NCBI GenBank assembly: GCA_002493635.1
Contig: DKZL01000022.1
Coordinates: forward strand, 1 to 64,000
Length of the DNA: 64,000 nucleotides
Source of the DNA: Ruminococcaceae bacterium UBA7075
GTDB taxonomy: Bacteria; Bacillota; Clostridia; Oscillospirales; Acutalibacteraceae
Reading direction: 5' to 3'
Shown here: piece by piece, positions 8,885 to 18,017 of the stretch
How positions within the stretch are numbered: the first letter of the stretch is position 1
Layout: every line of letters begins with the position of its first letter
Program-made: the position numbers and the translations under genes
Notes under the pieces: model-generated
Databases searched by the model: none
What the model was told of the DNA's origin: nothing
What the model saw: only the letters and a program-made list of their open reading frames with translations

Positions 8885-9808
8885 ATGCAAAAATTCACTG
8901 AAATATTACCCGAAAATCAGAATACGGCAGTTGCGCTCGGATTTTTTGACGGTTTGCACATTGGTCACCGCAATGTTATTAAACTTGCCGTAAATGAAAA
9001 ACAAAACGGACTTTTACCCGTTTGCTTTACATTTTCACAAAGTCCTAAAAGTATTCTTAATAAAACACCGGCAAATGCTCTGATGACAGAAGCCGACAAG
9101 ATGAACACTCTTGAAAAACTCGGAGTAGAGCATATGATTGAAGCTGACTTTTTAAGTGTCAAGGATATGTCTGCGCACCTGTTTTTTGAAGAAATTCTTG
9201 TAAAAAAATTACAGGCGAAAAAGCTTTTTTGCGGTTTTAACTATCACTTTGGCAAAAACGGCGAAGGAAATGCTGAAATGCTTGAAAAACTTTGCAAGCA
9301 GCACGAAATTGAACTTACTGTTATTTCGCCTGCAACAGTGCAGGGGCAGGTAGTTTCTTCAACTCTGATTCGCTCGCTTATACAGTCCGGCAAAATCAGT
9401 CTTGCAAACAAGCTGTTGTGCTCACGCTTTGGATTTTCTTCAATTATTGAATACGGCAGACAGCTTGGCAGACGAATAGGAACTCCGACAATTAATCAGC
9501 CGCTTTGCAAAGAGCTTGTAGTGCCGAAGTTCGGCGTGTATGTCTCGGCTGTTACACTTGAAAGCGGCAAAACCTACTGCGGTGTTACGAATATCGGAAT
9601 AAAACCCACCGTTGGCGGCACCGTGCCGCTGTGCGAAAGCTGGATGCCCGAATATGACGGCGAAGAAATCTACGGTCAGACTGCTGACGTAAGACTGATT
9701 GACTTTATTCGTGAAGAAAAAAAGTTTGCAAGCATTGATGAACTGAAAAGTGCTATTGCAGAAAATGGCAAAACTGCCCTTAAAATCTTTGAAAACCAAA
9801 ATTCATAA
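8885..9808 (+). CDS. ribF: Bifunctional riboflavin kinase/FAD synthetase
   Basis: Converts riboflavin to FMN and FMN to FAD. The N-terminal adenylyltransferase domain has GFFDGLHIGH (the HxGH nucleotidyl-transfer motif, residues ~19-28) and SSTLIRSLIQSGKI near 160. The C-terminal riboflavin kinase domain shows GRRIGTPTIN, NIGIKPTVGG and a C-terminal helix. A length of 307 residues is standard. It is not beside rpsO/truB here, as it often is elsewhere; instead it follows a NUDIX hydrolase. Confidence 0.95.
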   Translation: MQKFTEILPENQNTAVALGFFDGLHIGHRNVIKLAVNEKQNGLLPVCFTFSQSPKSILNKTPANALMTEADKMNTLEKLGVEHMIEADFLSVKDMSAHLFFEEILVKKLQAKKLFCGFNYHFGKNGEGNAEMLEKLCKQHEIELTVISPATVQGQVVSSTLIRSLIQSGKISLANKLLCSRFGFSSIIEYGRQLGRRIGTPTINQPLCKELVVPKFGVYVSAVTLESGKTYCGVTNIGIKPTVGGTVPLCESWMPEYDGEEIYGQTADVRLIDFIREEKKFASIDELKSAIAENGKTALKIFENQNS

Positions 9809-9844
9809 TAAACTTGTGCAATACAAACATTTTATATAAAATAA

Positions 9845-9882
9845 AAAGCACTCGCTATTCGTCATAGTGAGTGCTTTTTTTA
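9845..9882. terminator. Terminator between ribF and the dockerin-like gene
   Basis: AAAAGCACTCGCTAT, a short loop, ATAGTGAGTGCTTTT and a T-run. It can serve ribF on the plus strand and, read the other way, the converging gene. The same arms recur at 10902-10937. Confidence 0.85.
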
Positions 9883-9894
9883 TTGCTTTTTCAA

Positions 9895-10785
9895 TTAAAT
9901 AACGCCCTCTGCTTCAAGCTCTCGAGCCTTTGCCTCGACATATTTGACATAGTCATATTCTTCTTCACCGGGCCATATTTGTGTATACAAAACAAGTTTT
10001 GTGTTATAAGTTACATCAAAGCTGTCGGTATACTTAACCCCATATGAATACGGCAAAGTATGTTGCTCAATCAATCCTGCCGCACATTTTTGTAATCCGG
10101 TTACGCAATCAACATTGGGTTTTGGAATATCAAGTTTGTCGTAATAACCATTATCATAAGATAATGCAAGTGCTTTCTGCAGTTCTGTTAAATTTTCCTC
10201 ACCTGCGAGATATTTTTGAACCAGTGTAGCGTCGTCAATATTCACTTTGCCGTCATTGTTCACATCACCTGCGAGTGTATATTTTGAGGTCATATTTACA
10301 AAAGATTCGTGAAGTTCAAAAAATGCATCGCTTATAAACTCTTCATCATTTGTCTTAAAAGAATCTCTTAAGGCATCTCTTTTCTGCGAAAAATCATTCC
10401 AGTCGTCTTCATAATAAAAACCGTTTTCATTATGCTCAAATGTTGATAATACATAGCTATACTTTAAATAATGTGTTTCAATCGTCGGATGATTTAAGGC
10501 ATATGTGAGCAAATCAATAGCTTCATTATAATTTTCGGCAGTTGATTCTTCATCATACAACACATCAACACCAAAATCTATGCCATTCTGCAGTCGTTCA
10601 TAGCTTGAATGTGCGTGTGGCATTAAATCTCCTACGTTAACAATACGTTCTTCTGCTAAAAATGTCAACATTGCAAGTTCTTTTCTGAGCGACTCTATAT
10701 CAGTATCTTCCGCAGCAAACGCAGTAAATGGAATTGTGCAACAAATCATAATTAAAACTAAAATTATTGAAATTATTTTTTTCAT
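9895..10785 (-). CDS. Secreted protein with a dockerin-like repeat
   Basis: A 296-residue exported protein. It opens with a clear signal peptide (MKKIISIILVLIMICC..., cleavage likely after AFA near residue 24). Residues ~30-165 are an alpha-helical region I do not recognise, possibly a FIVAR-like helical module. Residues ~168-237 look like a type I dockerin: GDVNNDGKVNIDDATLVQKY is a good Ca-binding loop-plus-helix repeat, followed by a degenerate second copy (KPNVDCVTGLQKCAAG) that lacks most acidic ligands. The last ~60 residues carry no recognisable domain. Dockerins usually attach proteins to cohesins; no cohesin or scaffoldin is in this window. Confidence 0.75.
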   Translation of the reverse strand: MKKIISIILVLIMICCTIPFTAFAAEDTDIESLRKELAMLTFLAEERIVNVGDLMPHAHSSYERLQNGIDFGVDVLYDEESTAENYNEAIDLLTYALNHPTIETHYLKYSYVLSTFEHNENGFYYEDDWNDFSQKRDALRDSFKTNDEEFISDAFFELHESFVNMTSKYTLAGDVNNDGKVNIDDATLVQKYLAGEENLTELQKALALSYDNGYYDKLDIPKPNVDCVTGLQKCAAGLIEQHTLPYSYGVKYTDSFDVTYNTKLVLYTQIWPGEEEYDYVKYVEAKARELEAEGVI

Positions 10786-10814
10786 ATTATCACCTCATAT
10801 TAAATTATAATAAT

Positions 10815-10843
10815 AATATATCATATAAGTGAAATGTTGTCAA
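10815..10843 (-). promoter_or_regulatory. Promoter of the dockerin-like gene
   Basis: Minus-strand TTGACA (10843-10838), 17-nt spacer, TATATT (10820-10815); GAGGTG precedes the ATG at 10785. Near-consensus vegetative promoter. Confidence 0.8.
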
Positions 10844-10901
10844 TCATTGTTACTGGATATTGTCGAAAAAGTCCATATTTTGTTTAAAAAGAATTAAAAT
10901 A

Positions 10902-10937
10902 AAAGCACTCGCTATTTTTCATAATAGTGAGTGCTTT
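10902..10937. terminator. Terminator after the YfhO-type gene
   Basis: AAAGCACTCGCTATT, 6-nt loop, AATAGTGAGTGCTTT. Its arms are almost identical to those of the hairpin at 9845-9882, on the other side of the dockerin-like gene. Confidence 0.75.
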
Positions 10938-10966
10938 CGCTTTTTCCATAATTATTTCATAAAAAC

Positions 10967-13690
10967 TTATTCTTCTGACGGTTCATTTTTTGCTGTGTGT
11001 GTATTTTCTCTGCGTTTTTTGAAAACATACACATACACACATATGCACGCAAAAGCAATTACACAGACACTTGATACTGCAAAACCAATCCAGAAGCCCT
11101 TCGGATAGTAATTAAGCTTGATTGTATGCTCACCCTCCGAAAGCTCAAAAGCAAGCAATGAATTGCCTACAGGAGTTATCTCAACCTCTTCGCCGTCAAC
11201 AGTTGCCGTCCATCCCTCTTCATAAGGAATTGAGGTATAGAACAGTCCGTTCTCGCTCACATTGATTGTGCCTTCCATGGAACTGTCAGTACACTTAGTT
11301 GTTGTCATAACATCTCGGTTTACTGCTTCATAGCCCTTTTCAAACACATCCTCATTAAGCTTGCAGACATAAACTCTTGCAGAACCTGACTGACCTTGCT
11401 TTAGCTGTGCATAAACAGAAATCTTATCGCCCTTGTCAAATTCTCCGATGCAGGCAATATACGAACGTCCCATTCCGTAAGTGTTAGGCTGTGCAGCATC
11501 GTTACGCATTACGGTAACATCATCTCCGCCGTCAATGTCGGCATACATACAATAAAGTCCGTCGTCGGGAGCTTCGTAATTCCACTTTACGGTAGGGGTA
11601 ATTGATGCGTCAAGACAGTTGTACTGATAGCAACCGTACTCGGTCTTGTTCACCTGAAACTGTTCATAGCTTGTGTGACCCTGTGATACAACTTCAAGCG
11701 GAGTATAGACATCATCCTGAATGCCCGTAGCAAGTCTGAAAAATTCGCTCTGCTGTTCAAACTGATTAAAGTTATCCTCGTTATCGTTTTCTTCCCATTT
11801 CAGCAAATCACTGTTTACCATAAAGCCCATAGGAATATAATGCTGATTAATCAGAAGCTTTTCATTTTCAACCTCATAAACAGACTCGAGGTCATATGTG
11901 TTTTGATATGCGCCGTTGCGTGAAATAAGATACTTAAGATTCATAAACATATTGGTCACAGGTGAGCTTTCGGCATAAGTATATCTGTTGCCGCTCTTCC
12001 AACCCATCATACCGAAGTTTTCAAAGAATCTTGTAATATTTTCGTTTGCCATTGAGTTAAACATAGACAAACCGTTATAGCCGTTAAGAGCACCGTCATT
12101 AAGAGTCTGGGTTGTTGTCATTTCTGCACGCCAAAGCTCTTTTGTGTTCTGCTCACGTGAATCCATATGATTAATAATATCGGCTGTTTTTTCTTCGCCT
12201 CTCGGATAATCATACGTACCCGTTACCGTTGTTGTTTTAACACCTATATATGCCGTTGCACCACTTTCACCGATTACCACAACTGCAAGCACAATTAAAA
12301 GCACAGTTTTAGGAATGAGTCTTTTAGTATAAAGCAACAGCATAATACAGATAATAGCTGCAACAATCGCTGTACCGTAAAGCACATAATCCTTTTGTGT
12401 TCCGATTCCCATAATAATAATCAGAGCCGTAAAAAGCGCAGCCAGAATAACATCCCACATTGAAGTCTTATCAATCAGCATAAAGGCTCTGAATGCCATA
12501 ACCACAAGCACAAAACTTATAAGATAGCTGAAACGGTACGGAATCATATTTGTAAAGTGGAATCCGTGCCATATATAGTCAAGCTGTCTGATGATACAGC
12601 TTAAAAACATAAATATGATAAGGCACAAATCAACAACCTTTTCTTTAAACGAAATCTTTTTGCAGGTAAAGAACAAGATCCCCAGAACAATCGAAATTGT
12701 ACCGCAAGCAATATTCGGCAGTGCGTCAGCCTCTTTTATTGCAGGCTCGGCAAACGTCATAAAATTAGAAAAAATCTTCTGCAAAGCAGTAAGAACACCT
12801 ATAAGGTCATTTGAGCCTCCGATATTGATTGCAAAAGATTTTGGAAATGTGCTTGAGGTTGCGTGTGTATTCTGAAGTCCGAAATACGCAGGCAACAGGA
12901 AAAATGCCGTTATTCCTATAGCAATCATTGAAAAAATGCCGGTTTGCACAAGCTTTTTAAAGAACTTTTTAAAGCCTTCCCACTTAACTATACTGTATGC
13001 AATGAAAACAAGCAAAACAAAAATGCAGGTAAACAAACCGATATAGTAGTTTGCAAGCAAAGACAGAGCCAAAGTAACAGTAAAAAGTCTGAACTTGTTT
13101 TCTGTCAGAAGCTTGCATATTCCCAAAGCAACAAGCGGAGTAATGCAGACTGTGTCAAGCCAGATTGTGTTCCAATAATAGCCCATAAAAAAGGCACAGA
13201 ATGAAAAACAGCATCCGAAAATCACAAGTGAGAAATCATTTTTCTTGAAAATACTGCGCAAGAATATTGCCGTAAACATTCCTGCACACGCAATCTTGAT
13301 AGCAACCGAGAACATCAGAAACTCTCTGAGCCATTCACTCGGAATAAAAACAGAGAGGAAATTGAGCGGACTTGCAAGATAATATGACATAAGTGCAAAA
13401 TAGTTCACACCGCCGCCCTGCGCCCATGACCAGAACAAAGACTCACCGTTTTTCAGCTTGTCCTGAAAGTCAACTAAAAAAGGAAAGTACTGATGCCACA
13501 AGTCAGTAACAAGAATTTGTTTGTCACCAAACGGCGAAACCTGCATAATCCCGAAGGCTGTCACCATAAGGATAAACGGAACGGCAAACGCAAGCAGAAT
13601 AAATACATTATAAGAGAAAAAGCCCTTTATTTTTTCAATAACCGAAACCTTTGATTTTGGGGCATTTTCAATTTGTTTTGCAATGGTCAT
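10967..13690 (-). CDS. YfhO-family polytopic membrane protein
   Basis: A 907-residue protein with about a dozen hydrophobic segments in its first ~490 residues, a large extracytoplasmic C-terminal part, and a last membrane segment near residue 870 (FWIGFAVSSVCVIAFACICVY) followed by a basic tail. This layout, and the ending IPYEEGWTATVDGE-EVEITPVGNSLLAFEL, are typical of YfhO proteins, which in Bacillus and Listeria are linked to glycosylation of teichoic acids with a GT-C fold. The start is the ATG at 13690, which has GGAGG (13698-13702) 7 nt upstream, not the TTG at 13696. It diverges from the GT2/GtrA operon, whose products suit the same undecaprenyl-sugar pathway. Confidence 0.88.
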   Translation of the reverse strand: MTIAKQIENAPKSKVSVIEKIKGFFSYNVFILLAFAVPFILMVTAFGIMQVSPFGDKQILVTDLWHQYFPFLVDFQDKLKNGESLFWSWAQGGGVNYFALMSYYLASPLNFLSVFIPSEWLREFLMFSVAIKIACAGMFTAIFLRSIFKKNDFSLVIFGCCFSFCAFFMGYYWNTIWLDTVCITPLVALGICKLLTENKFRLFTVTLALSLLANYYIGLFTCIFVLLVFIAYSIVKWEGFKKFFKKLVQTGIFSMIAIGITAFFLLPAYFGLQNTHATSSTFPKSFAINIGGSNDLIGVLTALQKIFSNFMTFAEPAIKEADALPNIACGTISIVLGILFFTCKKISFKEKVVDLCLIIFMFLSCIIRQLDYIWHGFHFTNMIPYRFSYLISFVLVVMAFRAFMLIDKTSMWDVILAALFTALIIIMGIGTQKDYVLYGTAIVAAIICIMLLLYTKRLIPKTVLLIVLAVVVIGESGATAYIGVKTTTVTGTYDYPRGEEKTADIINHMDSREQNTKELWRAEMTTTQTLNDGALNGYNGLSMFNSMANENITRFFENFGMMGWKSGNRYTYAESSPVTNMFMNLKYLISRNGAYQNTYDLESVYEVENEKLLINQHYIPMGFMVNSDLLKWEENDNEDNFNQFEQQSEFFRLATGIQDDVYTPLEVVSQGHTSYEQFQVNKTEYGCYQYNCLDASITPTVKWNYEAPDDGLYCMYADIDGGDDVTVMRNDAAQPNTYGMGRSYIACIGEFDKGDKISVYAQLKQGQSGSARVYVCKLNEDVFEKGYEAVNRDVMTTTKCTDSSMEGTINVSENGLFYTSIPYEEGWTATVDGEEVEITPVGNSLLAFELSEGEHTIKLNYYPKGFWIGFAVSSVCVIAFACICVYVYVFKKRRENTHTAKNEPSEE

Positions 13691-13948
13691 AAGCAAACCT
13701 CCAAAAACTTTTATCCTTAAAATATTCTTTAACTAATACATTTTACCACGAAATTTTAATAAGGTAAATAAAAAATTTATAAAATCATTAAAAAAAATAG
13801 ACTTTTTAATTCAGCTTTGTTATAATAAAAGTAAATTCGGACAAATCAAAACAAATTTTAGCGTATTATTATTTAAAAATTTTATTCAAATTTCGATTTA
13901 CTATGAATACAAAATATGTATCAACAAATATAAAAGCGGTGATAAATT
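13691..13948. promoter_or_regulatory. Divergent AT-rich spacer with promoter for the glycosyltransferase operon
   Basis: A very AT-rich spacer between two divergent envelope genes. On the plus strand TAGACT (13798-13803), 17 nt, TATAAT (13821-13826) is the best promoter for the GT2 gene, giving a leader of roughly 115 nt. No reading frame or strong hairpin is seen in the rest. Confidence 0.55.
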
Positions 13949-14899
13949 ATGAAAACTATTGATTTGGTTGTTCCCTGCTACAACGAAGAGGCAGGACTTG
14001 AGCATTTTGTGCTTGAAACCAACAAGGTTATAGATACTCTGCCCGAATATCGTTTCAGATATATCTTAATCAATGACGGAAGCAAGGATAAAACTTATCT
14101 GATAATGAAAAAGCTGGCACAAAAATTTGAAAATGTAAAATATATATCTTTTTCACGAAATTTCGGTAAAGAGGCGGCAATGTACGCAGGACTTCAGCAC
14201 ACGACTGCTGACTATGTGGTTGTTATGGACGCCGATTTACAGCATCCGCCCAAGCTGTTTCCGCAGATGATTGAAGCTCTCGAAACAGAAGGCTACGACT
14301 GCTGCGCTACAAAACGTGATGAACGTGAGGGCGAAAGTGCATTCAGAGGATTATTTTCAAAACTTTTCTTTAAGCTTTCAAATAAAATGACTGATGTCAA
14401 AATGCCCTACGGTGCAATGGATTACCGAATGATGACACGTCAGATGGTTGACTCAATTCTTGAACTCGGAGAAGTGCAGAGATTTTCAAAAGGTATTTTC
14501 TCCTGGGTCGGCTTTAATACCAAATGGATTTCCTTTAAAACAGTTGACCGTGAGCTTGGTACATCAACCTGGAAATTTTCAAGCCTGTTCAGATACGCAA
14601 TCGACGGCATAACTTGCTTTTCAGTTGCTCCGCTGCGTTTTACAGCCGTTATGGGTGCAGTTATTTTCTTGATTTCACTTATTTATATTATTATAACTCT
14701 GATTCAGACTTTGTTTTTTGGAATTACCACACCCGGTTATGTAACAACACTCTGTGCTGTCTTGTTTTTGGGAGGTATCACAGAAATGTCAATCGGAATT
14801 TTAGGCGAATATATCGGAAGAATATATATGGAGGCAAAAGACAGACCTATATATATTATTAAACACTCAAATTTTGAAGAAGATAAGGATATTAGATAA
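13949..14899 (+). CDS. GT2 polyprenyl-phosphate glycosyltransferase, GtrB/DPM1 type
   Basis: Transfers a sugar from a nucleotide donor to undecaprenyl phosphate on the inner face of the membrane. The catalytic domain shows VVPCYNEEAGLE at the N-terminus, INDGSKDKT, and the metal-binding VMDADLQHPP near residue 92; two C-terminal hydrophobic segments (about 228-255 and 262-290) anchor it, as in GtrB/DPMS-like enzymes. The next gene, a GtrA-like flippase, overlaps by one base, supporting a GtrA/GtrB pair for flipping lipid-linked sugar. Confidence 0.92.
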   Translation: MKTIDLVVPCYNEEAGLEHFVLETNKVIDTLPEYRFRYILINDGSKDKTYLIMKKLAQKFENVKYISFSRNFGKEAAMYAGLQHTTADYVVVMDADLQHPPKLFPQMIEALETEGYDCCATKRDEREGESAFRGLFSKLFFKLSNKMTDVKMPYGAMDYRMMTRQMVDSILELGEVQRFSKGIFSWVGFNTKWISFKTVDRELGTSTWKFSSLFRYAIDGITCFSVAPLRFTAVMGAVIFLISLIYIIITLIQTLFFGITTPGYVTTLCAVLFLGGITEMSIGILGEYIGRIYMEAKDRPIYIIKHSNFEEDKDIR

Positions 14900-15360
14900 T
14901 GAAGGATTTTATTAAGCAGTTTTTCGATATTAAATTCTGGAAATTTATTCTGGTAGGAATTCTGAACACTATTATCGGCAACGGTCTGATGTTCGTATTT
15001 TATAATTTTACACCTATAAAAAACATAAGCGCAGGTGTTGTTGACGGATACTGGGTATCGTCTGCGCTCGGATATATTATAGGCAGTATTGTCAGCTATT
15101 TTCTGAACAAACACTTTACCTTCCAAAACAAGGAAAAAGGCATAAAGCCGGCTTTAAAATTTGCTCTCAACATTGCGATATGTTATTTCCTTGCTTACGG
15201 TCTTGCAAAACCGCTTATTGTCTGGATACTTTCGGGTTATAGCGAAACCGTTCAGTCAAATGTTGCTATGCTTGCAGGTATGTGCCTGTTTGTTGCATTT
15301 AATTACATTGGACAGCGTTTCTTTGCATTCAAGGAAAAAGATAATACAAAAACTAAGTAA
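14899..15360 (+). CDS. GtrA-like membrane protein
   Basis: A 153-residue protein with four hydrophobic segments, matching the GtrA family (proposed flippases of undecaprenyl-phosphate-linked sugars). FWKFILVGILNTIIGNGLMF at the N-terminus and SYFLNKHFTFQ, the conserved loop, are characteristic. The ATG overlaps the stop of the GT2 gene (TAATGA-type junction), implying translational coupling. Confidence 0.9.
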   Translation: MKDFIKQFFDIKFWKFILVGILNTIIGNGLMFVFYNFTPIKNISAGVVDGYWVSSALGYIIGSIVSYFLNKHFTFQNKEKGIKPALKFALNIAICYFLAYGLAKPLIVWILSGYSETVQSNVAMLAGMCLFVAFNYIGQRFFAFKEKDNTKTK

Positions 15361-15401
15361 TAATAGCTATTTGCTGCAAAAATTGATGAAGGGTTGACGA
15401 T

Positions 15402-16634
15402 ATGACAAAGGTTGAGGAAAAATTTTTTGATTTTATTAAAAATAATATTATTTATATTATACCTATAGCTGCAACAATTCTCGGAATAGTAATACGATAC
15501 TGCGGATTTAACTTTCAAAGTGATGATTTTAACAGCTTTTTGAACCCATGGTGGTCAGCAATCAGCGCAGGCGGAATCAAAGGACTTGCACAGCAGGTAG
15601 GCAACTACAACATTCCATATCAGATTATAACTTATATTCTAACATTGTTTCCGTTTGAAGCACTACATTCCTATAAACTCTTTTCGGTATTTTTTGATTT
15701 TGTACTTGCAATATCGGCTGCACTCGTTGTAAAAGAATTTGACAGCAACAATTCAAGGCTCAGACAAGTTCTTACCTATTCAGTTGTTTTCTGCTCAATT
15801 ACAGTTATTTTTAACTCATCCTTCTGGGCACAGTGTGATTCAATATATGTTTCATTAATCCTTCTTGCAATCTATTTTGTACACCGTCACAAAAATATAG
15901 CTGCGTTTGTGTTGCTTGGTGCAGCATTTGCATTTAAGCTGCAAACTGTATTTATATTACCTGTTTTCCTTTATCTTTATATTTCTAACCGTAAAATTTC
16001 GATTCTGCACTTTTTGCTGATTCCCGTGACAGATATTGTTATGTGTCTGCCTACGGTATTTCTCGGCAGAAATTTTTCCGATATTTTTACAATTTATGTT
16101 GATCAGACGGACTACGGCAAACAAATTCAGATGAATTGTCCAAACCTCTGGGCACTGATTTGCGACAGAAACGACACTACATATTATTATTTATTCAAAA
16201 CAATTTCAATCGCCATTGCAGTGCTTGCTCTCGGCATTGGTCTTTCACTGATAATACACAAGAGCATTGATCTGATGAATCGTGAAAATTTCCTCTTAAC
16301 ATCAATCTGGACAGTATTTACCTGCGTAATGTTCCTGTCATCAATGCACGAGCGTTACGGCTATCTGCTTGATATCCTCACAATAATTTATGCAGTATTT
16401 ATATTTAAGCGTGTATGGCTTGCCGTACTTTGCAACCTTGTCAGTCTGAGGGGATATTGCTTCTACCTGTTCACCTACGATGTTTTGGATATTAAACTGA
16501 CTGCAATAATCTACACAGCAACCTACGCTTATGTTACATATCTGTTTATAAAAGAGGTCATTATAAACGGTAAAAAGCTTGAAATCTCCAAGAAAATTGA
16601 TGAAGCAAAAGTTATAACTAATCACACAGCATAA
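15402..16634 (+). CDS. Polytopic membrane glycosyltransferase (GT-C-like)
   Basis: A 410-residue integral membrane protein with roughly 9-11 hydrophobic segments. The first extracytoplasmic loop after segment 1 has FQSDDFNSFLNPWW, an acidic pair of the type used by GT-C mannosyl/galactosyltransferases; SSMHERYGYLLDIL near residue 308 resembles the HERY motif seen in alpha-1,6-mannosyltransferase-like (DUF2029/GT87) proteins. It is third in the operon after the GT2 and GtrA genes, so it probably uses the lipid-linked sugar they supply. The acceptor cannot be told from sequence. Confidence 0.8.
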   Translation: MTKVEEKFFDFIKNNIIYIIPIAATILGIVIRYCGFNFQSDDFNSFLNPWWSAISAGGIKGLAQQVGNYNIPYQIITYILTLFPFEALHSYKLFSVFFDFVLAISAALVVKEFDSNNSRLRQVLTYSVVFCSITVIFNSSFWAQCDSIYVSLILLAIYFVHRHKNIAAFVLLGAAFAFKLQTVFILPVFLYLYISNRKISILHFLLIPVTDIVMCLPTVFLGRNFSDIFTIYVDQTDYGKQIQMNCPNLWALICDRNDTTYYYLFKTISIAIAVLALGIGLSLIIHKSIDLMNRENFLLTSIWTVFTCVMFLSSMHERYGYLLDILTIIYAVFIFKRVWLAVLCNLVSLRGYCFYLFTYDVLDIKLTAIIYTATYAYVTYLFIKEVIINGKKLEISKKIDEAKVITNHTA

Positions 16635-16699
16635 CAAAAAACATCCGGCGGTCTGGCAACCGGTGGGGTGTTCCTGATAATTTCAACAATAGCAAATTC

Positions 16700-16780
16700 C
16701 GTAGGGAACGACCCCTGTGTCGTTCCTGATTCCAACAATAGTACTGCTTTATTAGGAACGGCACAAGACCGTTCCCTACG
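16700..16780. mobile_element. 81-bp palindromic element with GTAGGGAACG ends (MITE-like)
   Basis: CGTAGGGAACG (16700-16710) is mirrored exactly by CGTTCCCTACG (16770-16780). The imperfect inverted repeat extends about 27 bp inward (TGTGTCGTTCCT against AGGAACGGCACA). A second loose copy of the right end, GTTCCCTACGA, lies at 16818-16828. It has no coding potential. A related element is at 56635-56736. Confidence 0.65.
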
Positions 16781-16846
16781 ATTTGTCAGGAAAACCTCTA
16801 CTCAACCTTTAGTGGTAGTTCCCTACGAGCCTGTTAATGATAATAT

Positions 16847-16887
16847 TAAAAGCTTACACAACCAAAATCGGATGTGTAAGCTTTTTT
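16847..16887. terminator. Bidirectional terminator
   Basis: AAAAGCTTACACA, 12-nt loop, TGTGTAAGCTTTTTTT. It ends the glycosyltransferase operon and, on the other strand, the converging membrane-protein gene. Confidence 0.85.
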
Positions 16888-16899
16888 TATAATCGTTTT

Positions 16900-17775
16900 T
16901 TAATTATTCTCAGCTTTTCCGTTAGCTTCATCATTTATTCTTCGGGGAACAAAATTGCTGATAAAGCCTGCCTTTTTGCCCCTGTTCTTGATATAAAAGT
17001 ATCCGGCAATATTAAACACAACTGCTCCGATAAAGTTTACAAGCAAATCCTTCATAGTGTCAATCAGACCTATGTCCAAATATCCGTTTATACCCAGACT
17101 TTTTCCGTTTACAACCGTGTCGGTAATTCCTTTTATTCTTGTTATATCGCCTGTATCACCCGAAAGTAAAACAGAATTAATGCTGTTGACAATCGTATCC
17201 TTCTGCATATCTTTGCCTAAGAACATATCAACGCCAAATTCAAAGAATTCCCATACTGTTCCTGCCGTCATAGAAAAGCAGAATGAAAACAGACATACAA
17301 ATAACGGTGACAAATTCATCTTGACTTTTTCATTTCTGTTGAGAATATCAATCAAGCCAAAACCAACACCTGCACATATAAAGCCATTCAGCGTATGAAG
17401 CAGAGTGTCCCAGAACGGTACCTTCTCATAAAATGAGCCCATCTCACCCATAATGTTTGCAGCAAACACAAACATTATCATAATGACCTCCATCACATTC
17501 GGAAGGTCAATTTTCATCTTACTCTCAATAAATGACGGAATCATAAGCAACACAAACGACATAAAGCACGTCATTGTATTTTCCCATCTGCCGTTTATTA
17601 TGCTGAATACAAATATTCCGACAATTATAACTCTGAGCACAATATAAACGGTAGTTATTACCTTGTGCTCCCTCACATCCCGATAGTTCAGAATCCTTTT
17701 TGTTTTGTCAGAAAATTTTTCATTCTTTTTTGCTTTTATTCCCTTTTTATCTTTCATTATATCCTCTCCCCCCAC
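16900..17775 (-). CDS. Membrane protein, distantly YjdF-like
   Basis: A 291-residue protein with a basic N-terminal cytoplasmic segment (about 45 residues) and about six or seven hydrophobic helices. Conserved-looking positions are WDTLLHTLNGF, WEFFEFGVD and DTMKDLLVNFIGA, spaced as in the YjdF/DUF2238 membrane family, although the protein is longer than typical YjdF. No biochemical role is known to me. The start could be 17775 or the Met six codons later (17757); a purine-rich GGGGAGAGGATATA run inside the longer form would serve the inner start. Confidence 0.7.
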   Translation of the reverse strand: MGGEDIMKDKKGIKAKKNEKFSDKTKRILNYRDVREHKVITTVYIVLRVIIVGIFVFSIINGRWENTMTCFMSFVLLMIPSFIESKMKIDLPNVMEVIMIMFVFAANIMGEMGSFYEKVPFWDTLLHTLNGFICAGVGFGLIDILNRNEKVKMNLSPLFVCLFSFCFSMTAGTVWEFFEFGVDMFLGKDMQKDTIVNSINSVLLSGDTGDITRIKGITDTVVNGKSLGINGYLDIGLIDTMKDLLVNFIGAVVFNIAGYFYIKNRGKKAGFISNFVPRRINDEANGKAENN

Positions 17776-18017
17776 CTGACATATATATTATACTTCAACA
17801 TAGAATAAAAAATATCCAAACCCCGCAAATTTAATGCACTATACAAGTATAATCTGACTTATAGCAGTATCCCGAAGCTTTAACTTTATTTTTACGGTAA
17901 ACATCGTCATTTTACACACTTTTATCAGTGAGTACGAAGTTTTTACCGAACCAATAAAATTTAAACTTCGGGAGCAAAATTCTTATGTTAATCCAAACTT
18001 ATTAAGCGGATTTAAAA
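17776..18017. repeat. Inverted pair of the CCCGAAG dispersed repeat
   Basis: The spacer holds two copies of a repeat also found at 25932-26117 and 34321-34462. On the minus strand one copy starts directly after the glyA stop: TCCGCTTAATAAGTTT (18010-17995), then TCCCGAAGTTTAAA (17973-17960). A plus-strand partial copy, ACTTATAGCAGTATCCCGAAG, covers 17857-17877. Facing each other, CCCGAAG arms at 17871 and 17972 form a ~100-nt imperfect inverted repeat that includes TTTACGGTAAAC against GGTTCGGTAAAAAC. It may also end glyA transcription. No reading frame is present. Confidence 0.65.

Noticed and set aside
17871..17972. IS remnant between glyA and the YjdF-like gene
   Set aside because: The inverted repeat is explained by two facing copies of the CCCGAAG family; no transposase fragment or target duplication is visible.
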